From Chthonomonadaceae bacterium (GTDB lineage: Bacteria; Armatimonadota; Chthonomonadetes; Chthonomonadales; Chthonomonadaceae): DNA of 64,000 bases. The position numbers were made by a program, and so were the translations under genes. The notes below the pieces were generated by a model. That model was given only the letters and a program-made list of their open reading frames with translations, searched no databases and was not told where the DNA came from. Positions 8,535-17,411 of the stretch are shown in pieces; position 1 is the stretch's first letter, and the number at the start of each line of letters is the position of its first letter. The stretch covers positions 77,991 to 141,990 of the forward strand of contig DAIDKH010000002.1 in assembly GCA_027450145.1 (NCBI GenBank), read 5' to 3'.

Positions 8535-8620
8535 TTTCTCCTCGTCGTCTACGCTATTCTAACTACAATTTCATTCGGACGTGAGTGTCATCCCAACGAT
8601 GTGCAGAAAGTGGTACTACC

Positions 8621-9799
8621 ATGAAAATCACTGCTATTGAGACCCATGTATGCAATGCTCGTATGCGCAACTGGGTATTCGTCAAGGTGTTAACCGATCA
8701 ACCCGGTCTTTGGGGTTGGGGCGAAGCGACACTCGAGTGGCACACTCGGTCGGTTGTTGGCGCAATTGAGGACCTTACCCCACTGCTAATAGGTGAAGAT
8801 CCACGGCGAGTCGAGTACCTGTGGCAAAAGATGTACAGGCAGCACTTCTGGCACGGAAACGGAATTGTGCGAGGAACTGCAATTTCGGGTATAGACATCG
8901 CGCTTTGGGATATCCTGGGAAAGGTACACAATGTCCCCGTCCATCAACTCTGGGGTGGACCTGTTCGAGACACAATAAGGTTATATTGTCATTTAGGGGG
9001 CGGTCGGATGGAGGATTTTTACGAGACCAATCCGGCGGATGCAGGTCGCTTTGCAGATCTCGCACTAGCGGCGGTACAGGAAGGATTTACCGCCTTCAAG
9101 ACCATGGCTGTACCGTGGACGATGCCCATAGAAGGCCGCAGACCAGTGGAATACGCTACGAGATGCGTGCGTGCGATGCGAGAGGCTGTTGGCGATGGCA
9201 TTGACATTATGGTGGACTGCCATGCTCGCCCCTCCCCGAGGATGGGTCTGCTGTTTGCCCGGGCGCTAGAGGAGTTTGGCCTATACTGGTTTGAAGAGCC
9301 TTGCTGGCCGGAGACTGTAGATGCGATTGCGGACGTACAGCGGGCGGTATCCACGCCTATAGCGTCCGGAGAACGACTGGTGAGCCAATACTCTGTTCGT
9401 GAGTACCTGGAAAAGCGTGCCGTAAGCATTCTGCAATGCGACATAACTCATGTTGGTGGACTAACTGAAATGCGCAGAATCTCTGCCATGGCCGACGCCT
9501 ACAGAGTAGCGCTGGCGCCTCATAATCCACAAGGCCCTGTAAGTACCGCCGCATCACTGGAGTTTGGATTTAGTGCCCCATCCTACATCATTTGCGAGTC
9601 AGTGCATAACGACGTGCCGTGGCGGCAGGACGTTGTGCAGGAAGGTTTCACCGTTGAGACCCAAGGGAGATTAGTACGTCCTTCCAATCGACCGGGATTG
9701 GGTATTGAAATCAATGAGGCAGCGGTGAGGGCGCATCCATTCCAACAAGAAATTCCTCAGACCGTGAAGTACACCGACGGTAGTGTTGGAGATTGGTAG
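8621..9799 (+). CDS. enolase-superfamily sugar-acid dehydratase, D-galactonate dehydratase-like (1)
   Basis: 392 residues from ATG 8621, preferred because the family begins MKIT-x-IET. Mandelate-racemase N-terminal capping domain ([24 protein letters not shown]) and TIM barrel. Metal ligands and base follow the DgoD pattern: D and H in [10 protein letters not shown] in WFEEP, E in SGERL and the catalytic His in APHNPQGP; the C-terminus DGSVGDW is also typical. There is no K-x-K, so it is not a dipeptide epimerase. Predicted reaction: dehydration of an aldonic acid to a 2-keto-3-deoxy acid. A paralogue lies about 1.7 kb downstream; no KDPG-type aldolase or kinase is adjacent. Confidence 0.9.
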   Translation: MKITAIETHVCNARMRNWVFVKVLTDQPGLWGWGEATLEWHTRSVVGAIEDLTPLLIGEDPRRVEYLWQKMYRQHFWHGNGIVRGTAISGIDIALWDILGKVHNVPVHQLWGGPVRDTIRLYCHLGGGRMEDFYETNPADAGRFADLALAAVQEGFTAFKTMAVPWTMPIEGRRPVEYATRCVRAMREAVGDGIDIMVDCHARPSPRMGLLFARALEEFGLYWFEEPCWPETVDAIADVQRAVSTPIASGERLVSQYSVREYLEKRAVSILQCDITHVGGLTEMRRISAMADAYRVALAPHNPQGPVSTAASLEFGFSAPSYIICESVHNDVPWRQDVVQEGFTVETQGRLVRPSNRPGLGIEINEAAVRAHPFQQEIPQTVKYTDGSVGDW

Positions 9800-9858
9800 A
9801 CAATGCAACTCTATCATCCAATAACGGTTAAAATTAAATTTGTAGAAGGCTGAAGAAT

Positions 9859-11481
9859 ATGTACGACGCAGAAGCCTCATCGGCTTTAACAGAGAGTTTT
9901 ATAAACGACCATGAGCGGATTATAGAACCTCTTGCAAAACAGGCCGCTCTCGCCCATTGGCAGATGCAACTACAAGGTAGCGAAGAAAACCAGCAGGCAT
10001 CGGCGGCGGCGGCGGCACGAATTCGCATGGTCTATGCCGACAGAGACAATTGGCTGCACCTACAAAAAATTCACGCTGATACGCTAAATAACAAGCTGCT
10101 GAAACGGCAGTATAAGCTGCTCTTTACTACCTTTAAAACTAATCAGCTTGAACTGCAGGACATCAGCCAGATGGAAAACCTGCGCGCGTCTCTATCGGCC
10201 AAGTACAACCAACATAGGGCAAAATTGAACGGGGTGGAGTGCAGCGACAATAAATTGGACGAACTACTTGCCAACTCGGTGGACAGCACTGAGCGTCGCA
10301 ACGCATGGGAGGCGAGCAAAACAGTGGGTGCGGTTGCGGTTGGTCCATTGCTTGAACTTGTTCGGTTACGGAACCGTTCTGCGGTGAAGCTTGGCTATCG
10401 TAACTACTACGAGATGGCACTGGAAGGACAGGAGATAGAGCAAGACGAACTGACGCATCTTCTAAACGAGCTTCATTTAGGATGTCGCCCATTGTGGGAG
10501 CGGTTCCGCACGGCTTTGGATGAAAACCTTGCCAGCCGTTTTGGTATTCGCCCTAAAGAGGTCATGCCTTGGCACCACTCCAATCGATTCTTTCAGACAG
10601 TCAAACAGCCCGAAATAAACCTCGACGAAGTTTATGCAAGTACAGATGCGGTCGAGACCACCCGCATGGTTTTTTCGTCGATGAGTCTACCAGTGGATGA
10701 TCTCATCCAACGCGCTGACCTTTATGAGAGACCAGGCAAGTGCCAGCATGCATTTTGCTTGAATGTCGATCGCAAGGGCGACATTCGTGTATTGTGCAAC
10801 ATCGTTCCTGGTGAACGGTGGCTCACAACAACATTGCATGAGGTTGGCCACGCTGCATATGATAAATACATCAACTCTCAGCTACCATACTTGCTTCGCC
10901 GACCGTCGCATACAATGACGACGGAAGCAGTAGCCCTGTTCATGGGCAGACTTCCAACTACCTTAAGCTTCTTGCAACGGTTTAGCGGTGAGAGTAAGGA
11001 AGCCTGTGAGAAACTGGCGCGACAGGCTACGCGCGCCCAGCTCACTCATCAACTGGTATTCCTGCATTGGTGTTTAGTGATGAGCCATTTCGAGCGTGAA
11101 TTGTACTCTAATCCCGACCAGGATTTGAATACGCTGTGGTGGGATCTTGTAGAACATTACCAGAGGGTCAAACGGCCTCCAAATCGCAACCAGCCAGACT
11201 GGGCTGCAAAAATCCATTTTGCCTCGTCGCCAGTGTATTATCACAGCTACCTTTTGGGTGATATGATGGCATCACAGATTACACGTGCATTAGTCGAGCG
11301 TACCTCCTCGTCTGTACACAACCTGGAAACCTCGCCCGCAACGGGAGAATACCTACGCCAGGAACTATTTTTTAGCGGTGGTACTATGCGCTGGGACGAA
11401 TGGGTGCTATCAGCAACAAGCAGTCCACTGAATGCCGGTGCTTTCCTCAATGATCTTTACTCGCTGGAGGCGATGGGATGA
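9859..11481 (+). CDS. M2-like zinc metallopeptidase (peptidyl-dipeptidase A family)
   Basis: 540 residues, almost wholly helical. The gluzincin site is clear: HEVGH (H327, E328, H331) with the third ligand E356 in TTEAVALF. The surrounding pattern (KCQHAFCLNVDRKGDIRVLCN before, SHTMTTEAVALFMGRLP after) matches bacterial M2/angiotensin-converting-enzyme-like peptidases rather than oligopeptidase F. No signal peptide, so cytoplasmic. GAAGG lies shortly upstream of ATG. It overlaps the next dehydratase gene by 4 bp (ATGA), implying translational coupling and an operon. Role: release of dipeptides from peptide C-termini; why it sits between sugar-acid dehydratases is unclear. Confidence 0.85.
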   Translation: MYDAEASSALTESFINDHERIIEPLAKQAALAHWQMQLQGSEENQQASAAAAARIRMVYADRDNWLHLQKIHADTLNNKLLKRQYKLLFTTFKTNQLELQDISQMENLRASLSAKYNQHRAKLNGVECSDNKLDELLANSVDSTERRNAWEASKTVGAVAVGPLLELVRLRNRSAVKLGYRNYYEMALEGQEIEQDELTHLLNELHLGCRPLWERFRTALDENLASRFGIRPKEVMPWHHSNRFFQTVKQPEINLDEVYASTDAVETTRMVFSSMSLPVDDLIQRADLYERPGKCQHAFCLNVDRKGDIRVLCNIVPGERWLTTTLHEVGHAAYDKYINSQLPYLLRRPSHTMTTEAVALFMGRLPTTLSFLQRFSGESKEACEKLARQATRAQLTHQLVFLHWCLVMSHFERELYSNPDQDLNTLWWDLVEHYQRVKRPPNRNQPDWAAKIHFASSPVYYHSYLLGDMMASQITRALVERTSSSVHNLETSPATGEYLRQELFFSGGTMRWDEWVLSATSSPLNAGAFLNDLYSLEAMG

Positions 11482-12605
11482 AAATAACCGGTGTACACAC
11501 TTATATTGTCAAGCCTCGATGGGTGCTTGTAAAAATTACGACAGATTCCGGCATTGAAGGTTGGGGTGAATGCCTTGGTGATAAGGCACTGGTAGTGGTG
11601 ACTGCGGTGAACAGTTTCCAGGACGCACTCATTGGGGAAGATCCTCGCAGAATCACACATCACTGGCAAGTTCTCTACAGGGGCGCATTTTGGCGCGGCG
11701 GTCCTATTCTCTGTGCGGCTATTTCGGGTGTTGAAATGGCCATGTGGGACATTCTTGGTAAATCGTTAAATGTACCTGTTTGGCAGCTTCTTGGTGGGGC
11801 CGTTAGGGACAGAATACGGATGTACACACGGGCTAACGGTTCCAGTCCCCAGGAGCTTGCCTCCAGCGCAATGGCAGCAGTGGCACGCGGATTCACCGCA
11901 CTAAAGTTCTGTCCATTTGAGCAAGTACAAGTTATTGATCACTATTGCGTAGTTGAAGAGGCGGCCAGGAGGGTTGCTGCAGTGCGCGATGCTGTTGGCA
12001 GCGGCGTCGACATACTGCTAGACTTCCACGGCAGGGTCAGCCCAACGATGGCGATCTGGATGGAGCAGGCAATGCGCGAATTTCACCCAATGTTTATTGA
12101 AGAACCCGTGCTGCCTGAAAACTCTGATGCATTGGCAGATATTGCCCGTATTTTTGTTACACCTATCGCCACAGGTGAACGCCTTTTTACAAAATGGGGT
12201 TTTCGCGAGATCCTGAAAGAACGTTCGGCAGCGGTACTGCAGCCTGATCCGTGCATCTGCGGTGGCATACAGGAGACTAGGGCGATTGGCGCCATGGCAG
12301 AAGTAGAATACCGCGCTCTCGCGCCACATAATCCCTACGGACCAATAAACCTTGCAGCCTGCCTGCACATTGATGCAGCCACGCCTAACTTCCTAGTCCA
12401 GGAATTCGTCGACCCTCTCGGACTTGGCCAAGGTCTACTGACGAAACCGTGGCACGTGGAGAACGATGGCACCATTCTGCTGCCACAAGAGCCGGGATTG
12501 GGTGTAGTGCCGGACGAAAACTGGATCTTGGCTAATGGAATCGGACTACAAAAGGACCCCGGCCGGTGGTACCACTCGTTTGACGGATCAATGGCGGACT
12601 GGTAG
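11478..12605 (+). CDS. enolase-superfamily sugar-acid dehydratase, D-galactonate dehydratase-like (2)
   Basis: 375 residues, overlapping the peptidase gene by ATGA. Same architecture as the upstream dehydratase: GWGECLGDKA, GEDPRRITHHWQVLYR, then D and H in LDFHGRVSP, E in IEEPVLPE, E in TGERLF, catalytic His in APHNPYGP and the DGSMADW C-terminus. Divergent from the first copy in the active-site lid (TRANGSSPQE versus [10 protein letters not shown]), so the two probably act on different aldonic acids. Convergent with the putative glycosidase gene, 21 bp apart, with no terminator seen. Confidence 0.9.
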   Translation: MKITGVHTYIVKPRWVLVKITTDSGIEGWGECLGDKALVVVTAVNSFQDALIGEDPRRITHHWQVLYRGAFWRGGPILCAAISGVEMAMWDILGKSLNVPVWQLLGGAVRDRIRMYTRANGSSPQELASSAMAAVARGFTALKFCPFEQVQVIDHYCVVEEAARRVAAVRDAVGSGVDILLDFHGRVSPTMAIWMEQAMREFHPMFIEEPVLPENSDALADIARIFVTPIATGERLFTKWGFREILKERSAAVLQPDPCICGGIQETRAIGAMAEVEYRALAPHNPYGPINLAACLHIDAATPNFLVQEFVDPLGLGQGLLTKPWHVENDGTILLPQEPGLGVVPDENWILANGIGLQKDPGRWYHSFDGSMADW

Positions 12606-12626
12606 ATCGGTGCCACCTTGCCTGCT

Positions 12627-15113
12627 TTAGGGTGCGACATCCGGAGCGAAATAAGACATTGAATAACCCGCCGCGCAAATTAGACCAGAGAATGACTGAC
12701 CCACGGTATGTGTTCGCATGTTCTTAGTTCCGAACTCCCACGGCCCGGATGCTGCCCAATCTACTTCTGCCTGCTGTGCCGCTGCGGTCAAAAGCTCAAC
12801 AGCATGTTCTGGGGCCACAGGTAGTATGTCCTGTACCAACCACGCCACAGGAAGTATCGAATAGCCCTGGTTGATCCAATTCTGCGAACTACCGTTCACT
12901 AGTTTCCAAGCGCCACCGTAAGTTCCATCAGGCGGGATCGTGCGAACGTATCCCTGGGAGGTTATCATGCCCGTTGCCACGAGATCATCTAAATGACGTG
13001 CAATAGCTAGGGCTGTATCCGGCGAAAAGGCATCCAGCTGCAAGGCCATTGCACTGCCCCAAATGTCATCGCGGCGCCCAGTGGTAATGCTGGATATTAA
13101 CATTCCAACGTTGTGGCCCTTTTGCTGGCCAAGTGGTAGAAAGAAGGCAGTTGGCAGGGCCATCCTCATCGCTGCAACATCGTGGCGAAAGGTTTCGCTG
13201 TTCACTACATCACCTACCGCTGTAAACATCGCGGCCAGTTCACGTGCCGCCTGAAATCGAAGAAGTGACGGCCATAGGCAGTCGCCGGACCGCTCCGCGC
13301 CTGCAAACAGTGAACAGTCGGTGCGGCGATTGAATGGTGTGTTATTTACACTGATAAGTCCGGTGCCTTTATCGGCAGGTACAGAATCGAAGACTTTTGT
13401 ACATAGATCCGAAAGGCGAATTCTTGTACCATCCAGTGTGATGAAATTGGCCTTAAAAAACGCGATGCGCGATGTCTCCTTGTAGTATCTATAGACCAAA
13501 TTGATAAACCAGTAGGGCAGGTCAGCAGGCGGAAGCAAACCATACGTACCGGATCCCTGATCGGTACCCCCTTTTCCATCTGGAAACCAAATGGTGTCAC
13601 CCTGCAGACCAATTCTCTCTGGGACTGTGTACGGAGGCACCGTTAATCCATTGGCACAATGTATTGATTTACTCCCGTTGGTGTGCTCAGCAGTAATCTT
13701 AATCATGGACGCAATTAGTGCGGGTGTTACCACTCGGTTATGCGCCATTAGTGCAGCGTATGCCGGTGTAAAGTACCTTGTATTAGGAGTATTCACCACA
13801 ATGGGCCCACCCAAAAGGTTTCCGGACTTACCAGCCGGTATTATCGCACGCGCTGATGCTGATATGGCTACTTTTTGAAGACGCAGTGCCTGTTCCTGTA
13901 GCCTAAATGCGGTCACCGTCTGGTCAGTAGCGTTCAGAGGTGGCCCCACGGTCAAAGTAATATTGTTACTCTGCGAATTCTCAATCACACCGTTTGCAAT
14001 TCGCATTGCCACGGCAAGATGTGGCGTGTTCTTGAACGACAGTGCCCCCGGTTCATCGGTGTAGGGAGTAGTACCCGGCTCCCACACGGAAACCGTAGCG
14101 GCCGGCATGCCGCTCGCCTGCAGCCTCCTGAAAACGTCCACGAGCCATTTAACATCGGTACTGTCCTGTGGCTCACCAGCGACGGGCGCATAAATTCCAG
14201 AAACGAAAAGTGGGCGATGTAATCGCGCACAGACATACTGAAGCCAGGGCAGATCAAGCTCCTTCCCTGGCTCGGACACCAGCCAGCGCGGAGTAAACGA
14301 GTCGTTGGGGCTTAATTGAATAGACTCGATGTTAATACCGGGAGGTGTTAGTAACTCCATCTCTCGTTCGCGTTGTACTAGTGAGTCCAACTGCTGAGGC
14401 GCACCTGCGGCATTTGTACTACCATGAAGTCTATCAAGGTGTAGATGCCATGCATCCGGCCGCATAGCTCCGTTCCCACTACAAACCAGATGTCGGTGAT
14501 CGTTCGCATGAAGTGCGGTCGCAATGTCACCCAGCAGCATTCTAACTTGCTCACTCTGAGGAGCGCCACCGCCTGTATCTGCTCCTGCATTGAGGTCGTC
14601 GCCCGCCTGCCAAAACAGAATCGTACGGTTATTTGCAAAGTGTGCGCCCTCTTCTTCGGCGCAATGAACGGCGAGGTACCGCGCTGCGGTTCCCGCCTTA
14701 AAGATGGACCCTTTCACCCCCGGAACTGCTGGATCGGCAAAGAAGTGGTTCACCGCATCTGCATTTCCCACGATGGTTGGAATGGCGCTTAACCCGGCAT
14801 CATTAATAAGAGTGATTGCCTTTGAAGTTAACGCCAAAAACCCGCTAGGCGACTCGTCCATAAGCTTAATGCTCGCGGTATTCTGCAGCAATGGGAACGA
14901 TACAAACCTGGCGCCTACACGCTTTGCGTCAAGAAGAGTCGTGGTAAGCGACGATATAGCGCCGATCTGCAACCGTGAAATTAAATCAGGAACGGTTACG
15001 CCGATATTTCGAAAAGCGTATGTCCCCTGAAATAGACGATCGTTGTGGATTACTACGCTGGAATAGGCTGGAGGCTTAGGCAAAGTAGCGCGTAGCGCAG
15101 CCGGAAATATCAT
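12627..15113 (-). CDS. large two-domain putative glycoside hydrolase (TIM-barrel-like plus six-hairpin-like)
   Basis: 828 residues, no clear signal peptide. The first ~340 residues read like a clan-A-type barrel (YAFRNIGVTVPDLISRLQIG, ILFWQAGDDLNAGADTGGG, HLVCSGNGAMRPDAWHLHLDRLHGS, RPLFVSGIYAPVAGEPQDS). The C-terminal ~370 residues look like an alpha/alpha six-hairpin toroid: LPYWFINLVYRYYKETSR, DCLWPSLLRFQAARELAAMF, GYVRTIPPDGTYGGAWKLVNGSSQNWINQGYSILPVAWLV, PWEFGTKNMRTHTVGQSFSGLICAAG. Active-site acids cannot be assigned by eye. Translationally coupled (ATGA) to the upstream PhyH-like gene. Best guess: oligosaccharide hydrolase. Family assignment uncertain. Confidence 0.6.
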   Translation of the reverse strand: MIFPAALRATLPKPPAYSSVVIHNDRLFQGTYAFRNIGVTVPDLISRLQIGAISSLTTTLLDAKRVGARFVSFPLLQNTASIKLMDESPSGFLALTSKAITLINDAGLSAIPTIVGNADAVNHFFADPAVPGVKGSIFKAGTAARYLAVHCAEEEGAHFANNRTILFWQAGDDLNAGADTGGGAPQSEQVRMLLGDIATALHANDHRHLVCSGNGAMRPDAWHLHLDRLHGSTNAAGAPQQLDSLVQREREMELLTPPGINIESIQLSPNDSFTPRWLVSEPGKELDLPWLQYVCARLHRPLFVSGIYAPVAGEPQDSTDVKWLVDVFRRLQASGMPAATVSVWEPGTTPYTDEPGALSFKNTPHLAVAMRIANGVIENSQSNNITLTVGPPLNATDQTVTAFRLQEQALRLQKVAISASARAIIPAGKSGNLLGGPIVVNTPNTRYFTPAYAALMAHNRVVTPALIASMIKITAEHTNGSKSIHCANGLTVPPYTVPERIGLQGDTIWFPDGKGGTDQGSGTYGLLPPADLPYWFINLVYRYYKETSRIAFFKANFITLDGTRIRLSDLCTKVFDSVPADKGTGLISVNNTPFNRRTDCSLFAGAERSGDCLWPSLLRFQAARELAAMFTAVGDVVNSETFRHDVAAMRMALPTAFFLPLGQQKGHNVGMLISSITTGRRDDIWGSAMALQLDAFSPDTALAIARHLDDLVATGMITSQGYVRTIPPDGTYGGAWKLVNGSSQNWINQGYSILPVAWLVQDILPVAPEHAVELLTAAAQQAEVDWAASGPWEFGTKNMRTHTVGQSFSGLICAAGYSMSYFAPDVAP

Positions 15114-15931
15114 CGGTTGTCCACTCCGGGACCGATCGGTGAAATCGGCTGCAAAATTCTCCTCCGCTCGGGTGTTAGTCTGCGTAGCAAATCAGGCGAA
15201 TAGGTGTACCCAAAGCGCGTCGCCCCCCAGCTGGGACCGTACCTGTAAATGACCACTCTCCTCTCGCCGGGATTGGTTCTAGCCCCACCACCATGCATAA
15301 GACCATCTACGAATAGGACTGCATCACCTTTGTTGAGCCACACAGGTTCAGCCTCCGGGAGTAAGTCCATAGTGTCACCCTTAGAATAGTCGCCCGCCGC
15401 CGGATGCGGAAAATTCGACTTATGGCTGCCAGGTATTATCATTGTAGGACCATCACCGGGTCCAATGTCGGTGAGCGCGAGTATGATGTTGCACTGCCCG
15501 CATCTAAAAACACCATTTGCATAGTGGTACTGCCCTCGTACAGCGCCGTGCCATCCACCAGAATGAACGGGATGATGCCCACCAGTACCTCGAATGGACG
15601 CAATGCATTCATCGATGAATAGACCCTGTACGTATGAATCCTGCTCACCACAGTACCTCTGAACGTATCTTATCCAGGAAGGGTGGTCGATGAGTTCCTC
15701 GAACGGAGCACCAGCCTCTACACAGTTATGCAGTTCGTACCCGGTGGTTTCAGTGTAGTCACGCCGCTGAGCGTTCCCCCACCATTGGCCCGGTTGAAGA
15801 GGCGGGAACCGGTCAAACACCCCATTGAGCCTGTCTTGAAGGTCTGGTTCCACTGCCTTCCTGAGTACGAGATAGCCCTTGAGATCGAATAGGAAATCGT
15901 CCATGGGACCAGGATTGCGCCCTGCTTGCAT
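15110..15931 (-). CDS. phytanoyl-CoA dioxygenase (PhyH) family protein
   Basis: 273 residues; GAGGG lies 7 nt before ATG 15931. The PhyH double-stranded beta-helix is recognisable: GYLVLRKAVEPDLQDRLN, CGQCNIILALTDIGPGDGPTMIIPGSHKSNFPHP, LNKGDAVLFVDGLMHGGGARTN, RRVVIYRYGP. The distal His (GSHK or MHGGG) and the Arg for 2-oxoglutarate are present. The usual N-terminal H-x-D iron pair is not obvious where expected (WHGAVRGQYHYANG). This subfamily is common in Planctomycetes and Armatimonadota near sugar catabolism genes. Function uncertain: possible Fe(II)/2-OG oxygenase or a non-catalytic relative. Divergent from the aldo/keto reductase gene. Confidence 0.85.
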   Translation of the reverse strand: MQAGRNPGPMDDFLFDLKGYLVLRKAVEPDLQDRLNGVFDRFPPLQPGQWWGNAQRRDYTETTGYELHNCVEAGAPFEELIDHPSWIRYVQRYCGEQDSYVQGLFIDECIASIRGTGGHHPVHSGGWHGAVRGQYHYANGVFRCGQCNIILALTDIGPGDGPTMIIPGSHKSNFPHPAAGDYSKGDTMDLLPEAEPVWLNKGDAVLFVDGLMHGGGARTNPGERRVVIYRYGPSWGATRFGYTYSPDLLRRLTPERRRILQPISPIGPGVDNR

Positions 15932-16138
15932 GTTTGCACCCTCTCAATTCGTGTATACTCTATTGTATAACATTAAGGCATAGCGACCGTTCCTGCTGGA
16001 CGCAGATCGAACGAATATATGTCCCACAAATCAATTTAAATATGCTGCAATTCTTCTTCCTCGGTTCCAAATGGCCGTTGGCGGTGGGTTGCATCGTTCG
16101 CCAATTCCCATCAACCAGAACAAGGATTCACACGACTA

Positions 16139-17113
16139 ATGACTCGCATGCTCTATGGTGAAGTTGCCGGTATTACACAACCTGTTTCGCGAATAGTACA
16201 AGGCATCATTCAGGTCGATCGCACGAATGATGACAAGGGGTTTGCCCTGTTGGATGCAGCTTTTGAGGCAGGCATAAACTGTGTGGATACCGCAAGGATT
16301 TATGGTGATGCTGATGCCTTCTTGGGAAAGTGGATGCGGTCGCGAGGTATTCGGGAAAAGGTAATCGTACTGGCCAAATGCTCCCATCATAACAATCTCC
16401 GAAACAGGGTAACTCCTTACGATATAGGCACGGATCTACATGACACACTTGCAGCGATGGAGACGGATTATGTTGACTTACTCGTCCTTCACCGCGACGA
16501 TCCCGCGTACCCCGTGGAGCCGATAGTTGACGCATTTAACCAGTTTTACCGCGAAGGAAAAGTACGCGCATTTGGCGGGAGCAACTGGACGCCCGAACGA
16601 CTTCAGAAAGCCCATGATTACGCAATGCAATCTGGCCAGGTCGCCTTTGCAGTCTCCTCTCCCAACTTCTCATTAGCGGAACAGGTAAAGGAGCCCTGGG
16701 CAAATTGCGTAACGATAAGTGGTCCCGCGGGTAAATCACAGCGTGATTGGTACAGCCAAAACAAAATGCCTCTCTTCACCTGGTCAAGCATGGCTGGTGG
16801 CTTCTGGAGTGGTAAGTTCCGTCCTAACAACCTTGACGAGTTTTCCGGGTATTTCGAAGACTTGGTTAAGCAGTGTTACTGCTATCCTCAGAACTTTCAG
16901 CGCTTAGAACGCGCAGAGATACTGGCAAAGGCCTACGGAGTCACTGTTCCACAGGTGGCACTAGCCTACGTACTTCACTACCCGCTCAACATCTTTGCAC
17001 TTGTAGGTTCGGCAAGCAAAGAGGAGTTAAATACGAATATAGAAGCCCTACACCTCAACCTTACCACCTCTGAGATGGAATACCTGGACCTTGCACGGGA
17101 TTCGCGCGACTAA
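16139..17113 (+). CDS. aldo/keto reductase
   Basis: 324 residues, TIM-barrel NADPH-dependent oxidoreductase. The catalytic tetrad is complete: D50 and Y55 (VDTARIYG), K80 (LAKCSH), H118 (LVLHRDD). The VGSASKEELNTNIEAL segment near the C-terminus is the usual cofactor-binding helix. Canonical overall, most like the YdhF/YeaE-type bacterial reductases; substrate not predictable, probably a sugar aldehyde or ketone. The next gene (YggX-like) starts 24 bp downstream with its own ribosome site, so they are probably cotranscribed. The 207-bp upstream gap carries divergent promoters of PhyH and this gene. Confidence 0.92.
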   Translation: MTRMLYGEVAGITQPVSRIVQGIIQVDRTNDDKGFALLDAAFEAGINCVDTARIYGDADAFLGKWMRSRGIREKVIVLAKCSHHNNLRNRVTPYDIGTDLHDTLAAMETDYVDLLVLHRDDPAYPVEPIVDAFNQFYREGKVRAFGGSNWTPERLQKAHDYAMQSGQVAFAVSSPNFSLAEQVKEPWANCVTISGPAGKSQRDWYSQNKMPLFTWSSMAGGFWSGKFRPNNLDEFSGYFEDLVKQCYCYPQNFQRLERAEILAKAYGVTVPQVALAYVLHYPLNIFALVGSASKEELNTNIEALHLNLTTSEMEYLDLARDSRD

Positions 17114-17137
17114 TTGCCACGAAAAGGATAATCACAA

Positions 17138-17386
17138 GTGACGACTGATTTTACCTGCTCACGCTGCAACAAATCTAATGATCCCCTTGGCTCTCCACCG
17201 TTAGGCGGTGAGTTGGGTCACCAGATTCAGCAGCAAATATGTCAATCCTGTTGGGCGGAATGGGTTCAGCAACAAGTTCTGTTCATTAATCATTACGCTC
17301 TGCAACCAGCAGACCCCGAGGATCGCAAAAAGCTGCGCGAAGCGATGAAGGAATTCCTGGGGTTAACTCCGGCTGCTAATCAGTGA
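17138..17386 (+). CDS. YggX-like Fe(2+)-trafficking/oxidative-damage protection protein with zinc-ribbon cysteines
   Basis: 82 residues with a GTG start preceded by AAAAGGA. The core GGELGHQIQQQICQSCWAEW and VLFINHYALQPADPEDRKKLREAMKEFL matches YggX (PGELG, WAQWQHKQTMLINE, EHRKLLEQEM). Unlike proteobacterial YggX it carries C-x-x-C pairs (CSRCNK near the start, CQSC in the middle), as seen in phyla where the family is annotated as a zinc-ribbon variant. Proposed role: labile iron handling and protection of Fe-S proteins. Encoded between the aldo/keto reductase and the ADP-ribosylglycohydrolase-like gene (25 bp). Confidence 0.85.
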   Translation: MTTDFTCSRCNKSNDPLGSPPLGGELGHQIQQQICQSCWAEWVQQQVLFINHYALQPADPEDRKKLREAMKEFLGLTPAANQ

Positions 17387-17411
17387 TGATCCAGTTAAAG
17401 GTAAGGGCCTT

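Noticed and set aside
12018..12368. Minus-strand open frames opposite the second dehydratase
   Set aside because: The plus-strand frame has intact enolase-superfamily motifs throughout; the opposite frame has none.
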